DNA of 64,000 bases from Methanocaldococcus fervens AG86 (GTDB taxonomy: Archaea; AGJL01; Methanococci; Methanococcales; Methanocaldococcaceae): NCBI RefSeq assembly GCF_000023985.1, contig NC_013156.1, positions 422,363-486,362 on the forward strand. Reading direction: 5' to 3'. Positions 8,898 to 18,257 of this stretch are shown piece by piece. A program made the position numbers and the translations under genes. How positions within the stretch are numbered: the first letter of the stretch is position 1; each line of letters starts with the position of its first letter. Under the pieces are notes generated by a model, which did not search any database, was not told the origin of the DNA, and was given only the letters and a program-made list of their open reading frames with translations.

Positions 8898-9142
8898 CCA
8901 CGGTTGGGAAGACCCCTCCTATTGGAATGTATCCAGCAGGGTTTATTAGTCCATTTTATAACCTCCTCTGGATGATTATCTGGGTTATAATTATTGCAGT
9001 AATATTGTATATATTAATCTCCCCATTAAAAAAGCAAACAAATTCAATAGACAATGAAAAACTTACAAAGATTGAGAAAGATGTTGAGGAAATAAAAGAA
9101 ATAGTTAAGGAACTAAAAAAGAAATGGGACGAGATAGAGTGA
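8894..9142 (+). CDS. small membrane protein with cytoplasmic coiled coil
   Basis: 82 residues from ATG 8894. One strong transmembrane segment (about residues 23-45, NLLWMIIWVIIIAVILYILI) is followed by a charged helix KLTKIEKDVEEIKEIVKELKKKW. The start overlaps the stop of the ORF interrupted by the IS607 element, and the ArsR regulator gene follows after four bases, so the two form an operon whose leader has been separated from its promoter region by the insertion. A later ATG at 8927 (MYPAGFIS) is possible. Similar short membrane/coiled-coil proteins occur in methanogens; no function known. Confidence 0.7.
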   Translation: MTTVGKTPPIGMYPAGFISPFYNLLWMIIWVIIIAVILYILISPLKKQTNSIDNEKLTKIEKDVEEIKEIVKELKKKWDEIE

Positions 9143-9146
9143 TTTT

Positions 9147-9431
9147 ATGAAGTTGATAGATGTTGTTAAAATGGGAGAAGCATTGTCCAACCCCATTAGG
9201 GTTAAGATATTATATATTTTAAATAAACAGCCAAAAAATATTTATGAATTAGCCAAAGAGCTAAATTTATCAAGACCTGTTGTCTATGCCCATTTAAGAA
9301 AATTAGAAAATGCAGGATTAGTTGAAAGCGATTTAGTTTTAGAAGGTAGTAGGGCGAAGAGAATTTATAAAGCGAATGACTTCAAATTTTACATTGATAA
9401 TGAGGTTATAAAAAAATTATTTGAAGATTAA
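9147..9431 (+). CDS. ArsR family winged-helix transcription regulator
   Basis: 94 residues, GTGATTTT then ATG. A winged helix-turn-helix covers most of the protein: ALSNPIRVKILYIL, the recognition helix LSRPVVYAHLRKLENAGLV and a wing through RAKRIYKAND. No metal-sensing cysteines are visible, so it is not a classical metal sensor. It is co-directional and almost abutting with the small membrane protein gene, suggesting the pair work together, perhaps in sensing at the membrane. Target genes are unknown. Confidence 0.88.
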   Translation: MKLIDVVKMGEALSNPIRVKILYILNKQPKNIYELAKELNLSRPVVYAHLRKLENAGLVESDLVLEGSRAKRIYKANDFKFYIDNEVIKKLFED

Positions 9432-9432
9432 G

Positions 9433-11166
9433 TCATTCTTTTAACTTCTCTTTTAGGTAATCAACCAACTCGTCTATTTTAACCCTAATCTGCTCTCTTG
9501 TATTTCTCTCTCTAACAGTTACAGTTTTATCTTTTAAAGTTTGTCCATCCACTGTTATACAAAATGGAACTCCAATTTCATCAGCCCTCATGTATCTCCT
9601 CCCAATTGCTCCACTGTCATCATACTCAGCTATAATACTACTTTCTCTCAACATCTGATTAATCTCCTTAGCTATCTTTGGCATGTCATCTTTATTAACC
9701 AAAGGCAAAACATAAGCTTTTATAGGAGCAATTGATGGCTTTAAATCTAAATAAACCCTATCCTCTTCCTCCCTATATGAGTGCTCTAAAAGGCAGTAGG
9801 TAATTCTATCAATTCCGTAAGATGGTTCAATAACATGTGGAATAACTTTCTCTCCTTTAATAACTTTTTTAACCTTTTTAATTTCAACGTAGTCCTTTAA
9901 AATCTCAAATTCCTTTCCATCAATGTTTATTATTACTTTTCCATTATTTTCAATGTTTTTAACAAACTCTTCTTTCTCTTTTTCACTTAGGTTGTTTATA
10001 TATGCTTCAATTGCCTTTGTGTCTTTCTTAAATATCTTTCCAACAACTTTGTAGTTTAAATTTATTTCGTAGGTCTCTATCTCTCTTTCTTCATCAAGCT
10101 CAACAAAGATAGATAACTCAACTCCACTATGGGCTGAGTGGCTTCTTAAATCGTAATCGGTTCTATCAGCTATACCAACGCACTCAATCCATCCAAACCT
10201 CTCAGTGTATATTTCAGCATCCCAACAGTCAATGGCATAGTGGGCCATCTCATTTGGTAAGTGTTGCCTAAATCTAATTTTGTCTTTATCAATTCCTATT
10301 GCCTCTAAAAACCTCTTTGTTAAGGCAATAAAGTAGGCAATTGTTTGATGCCTTATAATTCCTTTCTCAACTGCCTCCCCAATACTTATTTTAATTACCT
10401 TTTCATCTTCTTTTAGATTTTCATCCATCTGTCTCTCAGCAGGTAATAAAGGAACTACTTCATCCTTAACTAAATCAAATTTTTCATGCTCTTTTTTCTC
10501 TGGATGAACAAAGTATTCAATCTCTGCCTGGGTAAATTCTCTCAACCTAATAACTCCCTGTCTTGGGGAAATCTCATTTCTATAACTTTTACCAATTTGA
10601 ACAACACCAAAAGGTAACTTGTTCCTAAAAAATTGGGCTAATCTTCTAAATTGAATAAATATTCCCTGTGCTGTTTCAGGTCTCATATAACCAGTTCTCT
10701 TTCCTCCTGGACCTATGGAGGTGACAAACATTAAATTAAATTTTTTAACTTCTCCAAGCTCTCCTCCACACTTTGGACATCTTACATTATACTTTTTTAT
10801 AAGTTCATCCAACTCCTTTAATGTTTTCCCCTCTGTATCTACATCCACAAACTCCTCAATTAAATGGTCAGCTCTAAATGATTCTAAGCAGTTTTTACAT
10901 TCAACAATTGGGTCTGTAAAGTTATCAACGTGCCCAGATGCCTTTAAAACTTCGTAAGGTGTTACTGTTGGGCTCTCAATCTCATAAAATCCTTCTTTAA
11001 CAATATATTGCTCTCTAAACTTTGATATGATGTTATTTTTTAATAAACATCCTAATGGACCGTAATCAACAAATCCAGCAATTCCTCCATAGATTTCAAA
11101 TGAACTCCATAAATAACCTCTTCTTCTTGCCAAATCCATAATCTTTTCATAGACATCTTTTTCCAT
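9433..11166 (-). CDS. glyS: glycyl-tRNA synthetase (homodimeric class II)
   Basis: 577 residues, the normal archaeal/eukaryal alpha2 length, with GGTGAGAGA before the ATG. It shows a class II core: motif 1 around GFYEIESPTVTPYEVLKASGH, a CxxC...CPKCGG insertion (likely zinc, residues ~92-140), motif 2 FRNEISPRQGVIRLREFTQAE, motif 3 EPSYGIDRITYCLLEH, then the C-terminal anticodon-binding domain (IAPIKAYVLPLV to the end). It attaches glycine to tRNA-Gly in the cytoplasm. The downstream end of this gene converges with the ArsR gene one base away. It is followed upstream on the same strand by the CitG-like gene, four bases away. Confidence 0.97.
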   Translation of the reverse strand: MEKDVYEKIMDLARRRGYLWSSFEIYGGIAGFVDYGPLGCLLKNNIISKFREQYIVKEGFYEIESPTVTPYEVLKASGHVDNFTDPIVECKNCLESFRADHLIEEFVDVDTEGKTLKELDELIKKYNVRCPKCGGELGEVKKFNLMFVTSIGPGGKRTGYMRPETAQGIFIQFRRLAQFFRNKLPFGVVQIGKSYRNEISPRQGVIRLREFTQAEIEYFVHPEKKEHEKFDLVKDEVVPLLPAERQMDENLKEDEKVIKISIGEAVEKGIIRHQTIAYFIALTKRFLEAIGIDKDKIRFRQHLPNEMAHYAIDCWDAEIYTERFGWIECVGIADRTDYDLRSHSAHSGVELSIFVELDEEREIETYEINLNYKVVGKIFKKDTKAIEAYINNLSEKEKEEFVKNIENNGKVIINIDGKEFEILKDYVEIKKVKKVIKGEKVIPHVIEPSYGIDRITYCLLEHSYREEEDRVYLDLKPSIAPIKAYVLPLVNKDDMPKIAKEINQMLRESSIIAEYDDSGAIGRRYMRADEIGVPFCITVDGQTLKDKTVTVRERNTREQIRVKIDELVDYLKEKLKE

Positions 11167-11170
11167 TCTC

Positions 11171-12052
11171 TCACCAAAGTATTGTATCTCCCTTATCTAT
11201 CCTATCTAATATAAATATCATCAATGATGAAGCAATTAAATCAGCAGTAGTTCCAGGATTTAATTTATTTCCTTCTTTTGATAAGTATTTATCAAACTCT
11301 TTAACTTTATCTTCGGTGAAATTATTTAAAACTTTTTCAGCCATTTTAGAAACTTTTAAAGCAGTTTCAAAACCTTTCTTTCTTGCAATCAATGTATCAG
11401 GATATTTAGCCAATAGGTTTAAAAATGTTTTTGTTACGGCTAAGTTGATATTGTTAAATTCTTTATAATACTCTTTTAATAAATTATAGCCCTCAAATGA
11501 GATTTTAAAGTTATCAACCCACTCTTTACTTATATTATCCCATTCTGCAGATATTTTATAAACATCCAAAAGAGTTAGTTTTTTTTCAATAAGCTCCTTT
11601 TTTGCCTCTTTTGATGTAACGTCTGGACCTTTTTTTGGCTTATCAACATAAGCCATCGCTATATTTATAGCATCATAAACATTTAAAGCATCTTCAACGG
11701 TTGTATTTTCAACAATCTTCTTTAAATTGTTTTTTAATTCATTTTCATCAAAATTTTCTAATTTTCCAGCAGCCATGGCTATAGGGATATGTAGCATTAT
11801 AATCCCTAAATTTGCATTAGTTGGAGACCATTTTCTGCTTTCAATAACCGCCTTTTTAATGTATAAACCAACATCCCTATCTTTTTGAGCCGCTTCATAA
11901 ACAACGTTTCCAAACGCAATTCCAGAGTTTATAAAGTGGTGGTATTTAATATCCTTATAATCCCTATTTCTATGAACATTTCCAGGTTTAAAAGAGCTAA
12001 CCTCCAAACAACATGCAATTTGAGAGGCTTTCATTATGTCAAAAGGATTCAT
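11171..12052 (-). CDS. CitG/MdcB-like triphosphoribosyl-dephospho-CoA synthase family protein
   Basis: 293 residues, GGTGAAAGC then ATG. Family features are [26 protein letters not shown] at the N-terminus, [26 protein letters not shown] and [17 protein letters not shown] at the C-terminus. Bacterial CitG makes the citrate-lyase prosthetic-group precursor from ATP and dephospho-CoA. Methanogens lack citrate lyase, so the archaeal members probably act on another substrate with the same triphosphate chemistry; I know of no proven role. Its ATG overlaps the stop of the ITPase gene by 4 bases, so the two are translationally coupled. Confidence 0.8.
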   Translation of the reverse strand: MNPFDIMKASQIACCLEVSSFKPGNVHRNRDYKDIKYHHFINSGIAFGNVVYEAAQKDRDVGLYIKKAVIESRKWSPTNANLGIIMLHIPIAMAAGKLENFDENELKNNLKKIVENTTVEDALNVYDAINIAMAYVDKPKKGPDVTSKEAKKELIEKKLTLLDVYKISAEWDNISKEWVDNFKISFEGYNLLKEYYKEFNNINLAVTKTFLNLLAKYPDTLIARKKGFETALKVSKMAEKVLNNFTEDKVKEFDKYLSKEGNKLNPGTTADLIASSLMIFILDRIDKGDTILW

Positions 12053-12612
12053 GCTTTCACCAAAGTTAATAAAAACTTTTTAAATTCTTCAAAAGCCTTT
12101 TTTCTATGAGATATTTCACTTTTTTCTTCTGTAGTCATCTCTGCAAAAGTCCTCTCCTCTCCTTCTGGGATAAATATGCTATCATAAGCAAATCCATAAC
12201 CCTTACTTCTAATCTCTTCTGAAACTCTTCCTCTAACAATTCCTTTAAATAATTTAACTCCATTTTCGTCGCAGTAGCCAATAACTGTTTTAAAATAGGC
12301 ATTTCTGTTATCTTTATCTTCCAATAATTTCAAAATTCCTTCATTTCCTATTGTTTCTTGAACAAATCTTGAATAAGTGCCAGGAAAACCATTCAACGCC
12401 TCAACAAAAAAACCACTATCTTCAACAATAACTGGTTTTTTTAATATATTATAAACCCACTTTGCTCCAAATTCAGCAACCTCCTCCAAAGTTCCCTGAA
12501 TTTCAGGATATTCAATCTTTATTTGCTCAATTTCCACATTTTTTAAATCTTTTAAAATAATGTTTGCTTCTTTAATTTTGTTTATATTTCCTGTGGCAAA
12601 ATAGATTTTCAT
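12049..12612 (-). CDS. non-canonical purine NTP pyrophosphatase (ITPase/XTPase, Ham1 family)
   Basis: 187 residues from ATG 12612, which has GGTGA four bases before it; a longer frame to 12654 would run into a structured RNA and is rejected. The protein opens with the family signature [16 protein letters not shown], and has VIEDSGFF-type motif [29 protein letters not shown] and the C-terminal SHRKKAFE. It hydrolyses ITP, XTP and dITP to monophosphates to keep damaged purines out of nucleic acids. It is very close to the structurally characterised M. jannaschii MJ0226. Overlaps the CitG-like gene by 4 bases. Confidence 0.96.
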   Translation of the reverse strand: MKIYFATGNINKIKEANIILKDLKNVEIEQIKIEYPEIQGTLEEVAEFGAKWVYNILKKPVIVEDSGFFVEALNGFPGTYSRFVQETIGNEGILKLLEDKDNRNAYFKTVIGYCDENGVKLFKGIVRGRVSEEIRSKGYGFAYDSIFIPEGEERTFAEMTTEEKSEISHRKKAFEEFKKFLLTLVKA

Positions 12613-12635
12613 AATCTCACCAAATTTATAGGGAA

Positions 12636-12706
12636 TGTCTCCCCAGTTTAACACCCTCTATCATCCTTTAGCTCTGCTATGTCAAGAGGGCTAACCCACT
12701 GGGGAG
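12636..12706 (-). ncRNA. probable H/ACA guide RNA
   Basis: Read on the minus strand from 12706: lower stem CTCCCCAGT pairs perfectly with ACTGGGGAG (9 bp); an internal loop GGGTTAG / TGTTAA forms a pocket; upper stem CCCTCT pairs with AGAGGG (6 bp); above it a kink-turn-like TTGAC / GGATGA and a small hairpin TAGC-aga-GCTA. The trinucleotide ACA follows the lower stem directly at 12638-12636. The distance from pocket top to ACA is 15 nucleotides, matching the 14-16 rule for archaeal H/ACA pseudouridylation guides, and the kink-turn would bind L7Ae. The region is GC-rich in an AT-rich genome. Target not assigned. Confidence 0.8.
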
Positions 12707-12772
12707 TATAAACCTATTAGTTATATAGTTTATTTAAAATTTTTTACTGGTTTAAATATAGGGTTTACCTTT

Positions 12773-13552
12773 CTATAGCCATTCATCTAAAATTGCCACC
12801 CTTTTAGATTTTATATTTAGTTTTGAATCTTTTTTATTGCCTTTTGGTGGATTAAGTTTTTTAAATTCTAAGTTTTCCTCTTTTAACAGTTTTTCAGCTC
12901 CTGTAGTCAAAGAAGGAGCTACTAAAATCCCTCTAATTTCATCTTCACCATATTTATTTTTAAAATATTCTACATACCTTTTTAATTGGGAAACTGCCTG
13001 CAAATCGGCTCTTCTCCTTTTTAACTCTAAAATAACTCATTTATCATTTTTATCCTTACCTAAAATATCAATAATTCCCGTAGGAATTTGGTATTCCCTT
13101 GATAGAGGTTTAAAACCCTCTTCAATTAAATTAGGATTTTTAAAAAATTAACTCAGCCATTTCAGCCTCACTACCCGTTAGATTTAACTCCTCACAATCA
13201 TCGCATTTAAATGCACATGCATGATAAACATTTGAGATAACAACCTTCAACTCCTCTTTTGGCTTTTGCCTAATACTTTTTAAAATAAAATTATCACCTT
13301 CAATGCTCAAAAATATTTTGCTCCCTGGAGGTTGCCAATTCACTGGCTCTCTCTTTTTATCCTTGTGAATTAAAAAAGTTCCATCAGGTTTTATTATAAT
13401 AACCCTATCTCCTTCTTCTAACTGGCTTTTAGCCCTGCCATCATAAAAAACTCTACATCTCGCCAATAATATCAAAATATGACTAGGTATGAGCTTATAA
13501 AATCTTCTAAATCTTTGTTGGCAGGGTTTGTTATGTGCAAAACCCTTTCCAA
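12773..13552 (-). pseudogene. nucS: endonuclease NucS (DUF91), disrupted
   Basis: Pieces of NucS lie in order in several frames: MERVLHITNPANKDLEDFISSYL from TTG 13552 (GGTGA three bases before), then ILILLARCRVFYDGRAKSQLEEGDRVIIIKPDGTFLIH and NWQPPGS to about 13150, then a segment with [16 protein letters not shown], and finally ELKRRRADLQAVSQLKRYVEYF to the end. Lesions: a frame change near 13480-13490, an extra base in the A6 run at 13142-13147, and a TGA at 13037-13039 where a Trp codon is likely, just before the VILELKRRR catalytic strand. Three lesions make a sequencing error unlikely. NucS acts on mismatches and branched DNA; its loss would matter for repair. Confidence 0.8.
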
Positions 13553-13617
13553 CTATCACCACCTAAAAATAGAATCATAATTTTAAATTAATGGATATAG
13601 TGTTCCAAAATAAAAAA

Positions 13618-13705
13618 TGGTGCAGGGGAGGGGATTTGAACCCCCGAACCCCTTCGGGACCGGATCTTAAGTCCGGCGCCTTTGGCCAGGCTTGGCGACC
13701 CCTGC
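13618..13705 (-). tRNA. tRNA-Leu (anticodon TAA)
   Basis: Minus-strand cloverleaf with acceptor GCAGGGG/CCCCTGC, anticodon stem CCGGA/TCCGG, loop CTTAAGA giving TAA, a long variable arm (CCCGAAGGGGTTCGGG region) as in class II tRNAs, T arm with GGGTTCAAATCCCC, discriminator A and encoded CCA. 88 nucleotides, no intron. It lies between the broken nucS and the DUF531 gene. Confidence 0.96.
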
Positions 13706-13838
13706 ACCGCAAGCGAATTATAGAATAGATGAACTCATATATATACTTTTCGGTTCTATGCCAAATATAAACTAAAATATACAAATAACTTAGATACATA
13801 ATGAAATCTGTTTTATGGAAATTTAATTGAGGTAAAGT

Positions 13839-14348
13839 ATGAAAAAGTTAAAGAGGATGACCTTAATCTTATACAACTCTTACGACAAAACGAGGTGGCA
13901 TGAAGCCCATAAAAGGGCTATAGCAAGAGCAGCTCCAATATGTTATGCCTTTGATTGCAACTTGGCAATAATGGACTTTCCATGCGAGATGGAGGATATT
14001 TTAAATATAAAAACAACCATTGGTAATTCTGGAGAATACTTGGAGAAATTAATTGAAAAAAATAGATTTTTTATCGTTGATAAGTTCCTACCCCAATTTG
14101 GGATTCCAATAGCTTCAACATCCAAACCAGATGAGAAAAAGGCTATAACCCCATTAGACACTGCCTATTTATTGAAGAAAAAGCCTGTTGGAATATATGT
14201 TGGTCTAGGGAGGCACGGGCTTCCAAAGGATATAGTTGAATCTTGTAGCTACCATTTGGATATAACCGAAAAGAGGGTGTCTTTGGAAACTTGCACAGCC
14301 ATTGGTTGTATTCCAGCTGTTATATATACTTATACCAAATATCTTTGA
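13839..14348 (+). CDS. DUF531 family protein, SPOUT-like
   Basis: 169 residues, GAGGTAAAGT before the ATG. It matches the archaeal DUF531 family of uncharacterised proteins. The C-terminal part has PVGIYVGLGRHGLPKDIVESCSYHLDITEKRVSLETCTAIGCIPAVIY, reminiscent of the knotted SPOUT RNA methyltransferase fold, with glycine loops where S-adenosylmethionine would bind. An RNA modification role is inference. It sits just upstream of the ATP synthase operon in the same direction, but a TATA-like site at 14383-14393 suggests the operon has its own promoter. Confidence 0.8.
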   Translation: MKKLKRMTLILYNSYDKTRWHEAHKRAIARAAPICYAFDCNLAIMDFPCEMEDILNIKTTIGNSGEYLEKLIEKNRFFIVDKFLPQFGIPIASTSKPDEKKAITPLDTAYLLKKKPVGIYVGLGRHGLPKDIVESCSYHLDITEKRVSLETCTAIGCIPAVIYTYTKYL

Positions 14349-14382
14349 TATCTAAAAATAGCAATAAACTCAAGAATAAAAA

Positions 14383-14393
14383 ATTTTATATAC
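14383..14393 (+). promoter_or_regulatory. TATA-like promoter of the ATP synthase operon
   Basis: attttatatac lies about 44-54 bases before the atpH start codon in the gap after the DUF531 gene, consistent with an archaeal TATA box for the atp operon. Inferred from sequence only. Confidence 0.5.
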
Positions 14394-14436
14394 TTGCTTC
14401 ATTTTTAAAATATTACCAATAATTGCAGGTGGAAGT

Positions 14437-14751
14437 ATGAGCGTTAGTGTTATGGAGGCAATAAAAGAAGTAAAGTTAACTGAAGAACAGGCAGTTAAAG
14501 AAATAGAGGAGGCAAAAAATAAAGCTGAGCAGATAAAGGCAGGGGCTATTGAAGAAGCAAAAAAACTCATTGCTGAAGCTGAAGAAGAGGCAGAAAAACT
14601 TGTTGAAGAAATGATTAAAAAAGCTGAGGAAGAGGCAAAGAAAGAAGCTGAAAAGATTATGGAAGAAAATGAAAACGAGATTAAAGAGATTATATCAATT
14701 GCCAAAGTTAAGATACTTTCATTGAAGCTGTCAGAGATTCTTGAAATCTAA
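14437..14751 (+). CDS. atpH: A-type ATP synthase subunit H (peripheral stalk)
   Basis: 104 residues, GGTGGAAGT then ATG. Nearly all is a charged Ala/Glu/Lys helix with the right-handed coiled-coil pattern of the peripheral stalk (residues ~10-90). In A1AO ATP synthases subunit H pairs with subunit E to form the stator stalks that hold the A3B3 head against rotation. First gene of the cluster atpH-I-K-E-C-F-A-B, followed after 18 bases by atpI. Confidence 0.9.
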   Translation: MSVSVMEAIKEVKLTEEQAVKEIEEAKNKAEQIKAGAIEEAKKLIAEAEEEAEKLVEEMIKKAEEEAKKEAEKIMEENENEIKEIISIAKVKILSLKLSEILEI

Positions 14752-14769
14752 ATTAACAAGGTGATTTTA

Positions 14770-16800
14770 GTGAGACCCGTAAGAATGAAGAAGTTAAAAG
14801 CGGTGATATTGGATGAAAAAATTGATAATGTTGTAAGAAGTTTGCATGAAGCAGGGATCGTTGAACTCTGCGATTTATCTGAAAAATTAGAAGATATGGA
14901 ATGGAAAGCATTACTATCTTCTTCATCATCAGCCGACTATGTTAGAAATGTTACATCATTGATGATAAGGGCAAGCAGAATATTAGATATGTTTTCAAGT
15001 GTTAGTCAGAAAGAGACAAGCATAAAAGATATTTTAAATCCAAAACCTGTTGAAAAGAAGAAAGTTTCATTCAGTTCTTATGAGGAGGTTATAGAATACG
15101 CTGAAAAAGTATTAAGCGATATTAGTAAAGAAGTTGATGAGCCTGCTGAGAGATTATCAGAGCTTGACAACAAAAAATCTAAGTTATTACAGATGAAAGA
15201 GCAAATAACTTACTTAAAAGGTTTAGAGTTTGACTTAAAATATCTCGGCTCTGGAGAGTTTGTATTTATTGGAGTTGGAAGCGTTCCTAAAGAAAAAATT
15301 GATGAATTGAAAGCAGAACTTGAAAAAGCTGCAGAAGGATATGTTGATGTATTCGCTGGAAACGAATTTGAAAAAGATAAAAAGATTAGAGTACCAATTG
15401 TATTTGTCACATTGAAAGAGAAACTTGAAGACGTTTTATCAGAGCTTAGAAAGTTTGAATTCGAAAGATACGATATAAGCGATGTTGAAGGAACCCCAAG
15501 TGAAGCTTTATCAAAGATAGAGAATGAATTAGCATCAATAGAGTCAGAGAGAAACAGCTTGGTAGAGAAATTAAGAGCTTTAGCAAACAAGTGGGAAAAA
15601 GAGTTGTTAGTTGTTTATGAATTGTTATCAATAGAGAAGGCTAGGGGAGATGCATATTCACAATTTGGTAAGACCGATAGAACCTACTACATAGAAGCAT
15701 GGGTTCCTGCAAGAGATGCTGAAAAAGCTAAGAGTTTAATTGAAAACTCAGCTGAAGGTTTTGCATTTGTTGAAATAGCTGAGCCAGATGAGCCAGAAGA
15801 GAAGATACCTGTTTTACTAAACAATCCTAAAGCAATTAAACCATTCGAAATGCTCACAGAGATGTACGCATTACCAAAATACAATGAAGTTGATCCAACA
15901 TTGTTGTTAGTTCCAGGCTTCCTGTTATTCTACGGTATTATGCTGACAGATGCTGTTTACGGTTTGCTGTTGACAATTACTGGTTTATGGATTTGGAAAA
16001 AGATGGGTAAAGTAAGTGAAGGAGCTGGAAAACTTGGTTATATATTGACATTGGCAGGGATTGCAACAACAATAATGGGTATTATAACCGGAGGATACTT
16101 AGGAGACTTCTTGTTGCAGTTCTTAGGTATTGATTTGTATGAAGCTGGATTAGCATTCATTAACCCACTGGGAGAAAGTAAGTTTGTTCCAAACGGTCCA
16201 ATTGCAATATTAGAATTCTCCATAGCTGTTGGTGTCCTACACTTATTAATTGGATTGGTAGTTGGATTTGTAGAGAATATGAAAAAAGGAAATAAAGAAG
16301 ATGCTATATTCAACCAAGGAATATGGATACTTCTAATATTGGCTTTAATCATTGGGTTGATATGCCCAATAAGTCCAATATATGGAGTATCAGCAATAAT
16401 ATGGGGAGCTTTGGTAATTGTTATAGTAATGTGTGCAATTAAAGGGTTCAAAGAAAACGGTGCTATGGGAGCAATGCTGGGAGCTATGGATATAACTGGA
16501 TTCTTAGGAAACGTTTTATCATACGCAAGGCTTTTAGCTCTCTGTTTAGCTACTGGAGGTTTAGCAATGGCAGTAAACATTATGGCTAAGTTGGTTGGAG
16601 ATGCTATCCCAGTAGTTGGAATAATATTGGCCATAATCGTGCTCTTGTTTGGGCATGCATTCAACTTCGTAATGAACGGTTTAGGTAGCTTTATCCACTC
16701 CCTAAGGTTGCACTATGTAGAGTTCTTCAGTCAGTTCTATGAAGGTGGAGGTAAGAAATTCATACCATTCAAAGCAAATAGGGAATACACAACTGCTTAA
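14770..16800 (+). CDS. atpI: A-type ATP synthase subunit I (membrane stator, a-subunit homologue)
   Basis: 676 residues from GTG 14770, five bases after GGTGA at 14760; a reading from 14761 would place the ribosome binding site inside the start. The N-terminal ~370 residues are soluble with coiled coils; the C-terminal half has about seven or eight transmembrane helices, starting at LLLVPGFLLFYGIMLTDAVYGLL. The essential arginine that faces the rotor glutamates is in NVLSYARLLALCLATGG. It forms the ion path with the K ring and anchors the peripheral stalks. Confidence 0.95.
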   Translation: MRPVRMKKLKAVILDEKIDNVVRSLHEAGIVELCDLSEKLEDMEWKALLSSSSSADYVRNVTSLMIRASRILDMFSSVSQKETSIKDILNPKPVEKKKVSFSSYEEVIEYAEKVLSDISKEVDEPAERLSELDNKKSKLLQMKEQITYLKGLEFDLKYLGSGEFVFIGVGSVPKEKIDELKAELEKAAEGYVDVFAGNEFEKDKKIRVPIVFVTLKEKLEDVLSELRKFEFERYDISDVEGTPSEALSKIENELASIESERNSLVEKLRALANKWEKELLVVYELLSIEKARGDAYSQFGKTDRTYYIEAWVPARDAEKAKSLIENSAEGFAFVEIAEPDEPEEKIPVLLNNPKAIKPFEMLTEMYALPKYNEVDPTLLLVPGFLLFYGIMLTDAVYGLLLTITGLWIWKKMGKVSEGAGKLGYILTLAGIATTIMGIITGGYLGDFLLQFLGIDLYEAGLAFINPLGESKFVPNGPIAILEFSIAVGVLHLLIGLVVGFVENMKKGNKEDAIFNQGIWILLILALIIGLICPISPIYGVSAIIWGALVIVIVMCAIKGFKENGAMGAMLGAMDITGFLGNVLSYARLLALCLATGGLAMAVNIMAKLVGDAIPVVGIILAIIVLLFGHAFNFVMNGLGSFIHSLRLHYVEFFSQFYEGGGKKFIPFKANREYTTA

Positions 16801-16910
16801 TTCCCTCTAATATTATTCCAAACCTTTCTAACATCCAATATGGCCTTAAAACAATAAAATATAAAAATAAAAAATACAACTTAAAACTTAATAAAACTGA
16901 GGTGATATGT

Positions 16911-17567
16911 ATGGTAGATCCTTTAATCTTAGGAGCTATTGGAGCTGGTTTAGCTGTCGGTATTGCTGGTTTAGGTTCAGGGATTGGAGCAGGAATTACT
17001 GGAGCTAGCGGAGCAGGAGTTGTCGCAGAAGATCCTAACAAGTTCGGTACCGCTATAGTCTTCCAGGCATTACCACAGACCCAGGGTTTATATGGATTTT
17101 TAGTTGCAATCCTTATTTTGTTCGTCTTTAAAACAGCTTCACCATGGGCAATGTTCGCAGCTGGTTTAGCAGCTGGTTTAGCAGGTTTATCAGCTATTGG
17201 TCAGGGGATTGCTGCTTCAGCTGGTTTAGGAGCTGTTGCTGAAGACAACAGCATATTCGGTAAGGCAATGGTCTTCTCCGTCCTTCCAGAGACCCAGGCA
17301 ATCTACGGTTTATTAGTTGCTATCTTGCTATTAGTTGGAGTCTTTAACGGAGCTGGTGCAACAGAGATAGCTGCTTTAGGGGCAGGGTTTGCAGTTGGTT
17401 TCGCTGGTCTCTCTGGTATTGGGCAAGGTATTACAGCTGCTGGAGCTATTGGAGCTACAGCAAGAGACCCAGATGCTATGGGTAAAGGTTTGGTTTTAGC
17501 TGTTATGCCAGAGACATTCGCTATCTTTGGTTTGTTGATTGCAATCTTGATCATGCTCATGGTCTAA
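16911..17567 (+). CDS. atpK: A-type ATP synthase subunit K, triplicated proteolipid
   Basis: 218 residues from ATG 16911 (GGTGA five bases upstream). It is three fused hairpins, six transmembrane helices. Hairpins 2 and 3 carry the ion-carrying Glu in VLPETQAIYG and VMPETFAIFG, paired with a Gln in GIGQGI on the preceding helix, the sodium-type ligand set. Hairpin 1 has LPQTQGLYG, with Gln in place of Glu. A six-helix proteolipid with only two carboxylates was reported for M. jannaschii, so this is a conserved design: fewer ions per rotation than a simple ring. Forms the rotor ring with subunit I. Confidence 0.95.
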   Translation: MVDPLILGAIGAGLAVGIAGLGSGIGAGITGASGAGVVAEDPNKFGTAIVFQALPQTQGLYGFLVAILILFVFKTASPWAMFAAGLAAGLAGLSAIGQGIAASAGLGAVAEDNSIFGKAMVFSVLPETQAIYGLLVAILLLVGVFNGAGATEIAALGAGFAVGFAGLSGIGQGITAAGAIGATARDPDAMGKGLVLAVMPETFAIFGLLIAILIMLMV

Positions 17568-17633
17568 ATTAACCCTTTTGAATTTTTAAAAAATTTTGAA
17601 ATCTTCTAAACTTAATTTTGATAGGTGAAATTG

Positions 17634-18245
17634 ATGGGAGTTGATAAAATAAAATCAAAAATATTAGAAGATGCTAAAGCTGAAGCTAACAAAATAATCT
17701 CACAGGCAGAGGAAGAAAAAGCTAAAATCTTAGAGAAAGCAAAAGAAGAAGCAGAGAAGAGAAAGGCTGAGATATTAAAGAAAGGGGAAAAAGAAGCCGA
17801 AATGACCAAGAGTAGAATAATCTCAGAGGCAAAATTAGAAGCAAAGAAGAAGTTATTGGAAGCTAAAGAAGAAATTATAAACATGGCAATAGAAAAATTA
17901 AGAGAAGAATTAGCTAAATTACCTGAACAGTCAGAATATAAAGATAAGTTAATAAACTTAATAAAAGATGGAGCTGTTTCATTAGGAGGAGGAGAATTAG
18001 TTGTAAGGCTAAACAAGAGAGATATGGATATCATTGACGATTCAGTATTATGGAATTTAGAAAAAGAAGTAGAAGAAATGACAAAGAAAGTAACCGTATT
18101 GAAGAAAGGAAAACCAGTAGATATAATAGGAGGATGTATAATAGAAACTGCTGATGGATTGAAGTCATTGGATAACAGCTTAGAAGCGATATTTAACAGA
18201 AACTTGGATGTAGTTAGAGCGAGAATTACAGAGAAGTTGTTCTAA
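17634..18245 (+). CDS. atpE: A-type ATP synthase subunit E (peripheral stalk)
   Basis: 203 residues from ATG 17634, five bases after GGTGA; GTG 17625 overlaps the ribosome binding site and is unlikely. Residues ~5-90 are an Ala/Glu/Lys coiled coil ([22 protein letters not shown]), followed by a globular domain with [14 protein letters not shown] and [24 protein letters not shown] typical of subunit E. It pairs with subunit H as the stator stalk and binds the top of the catalytic head. Confidence 0.94.
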   Translation: MGVDKIKSKILEDAKAEANKIISQAEEEKAKILEKAKEEAEKRKAEILKKGEKEAEMTKSRIISEAKLEAKKKLLEAKEEIINMAIEKLREELAKLPEQSEYKDKLINLIKDGAVSLGGGELVVRLNKRDMDIIDDSVLWNLEKEVEEMTKKVTVLKKGKPVDIIGGCIIETADGLKSLDNSLEAIFNRNLDVVRARITEKLF

Positions 18246-18257
18246 AGGTGATGCCTG

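Noticed and set aside
12636-12706. Assigning the H/ACA target to the UAACAGGCUGAUC region of 23S rRNA
   Set aside because: The pocket strands pair well there, but the two unpaired bases would be GG, not a uridine plus one base, so modification would be impossible.
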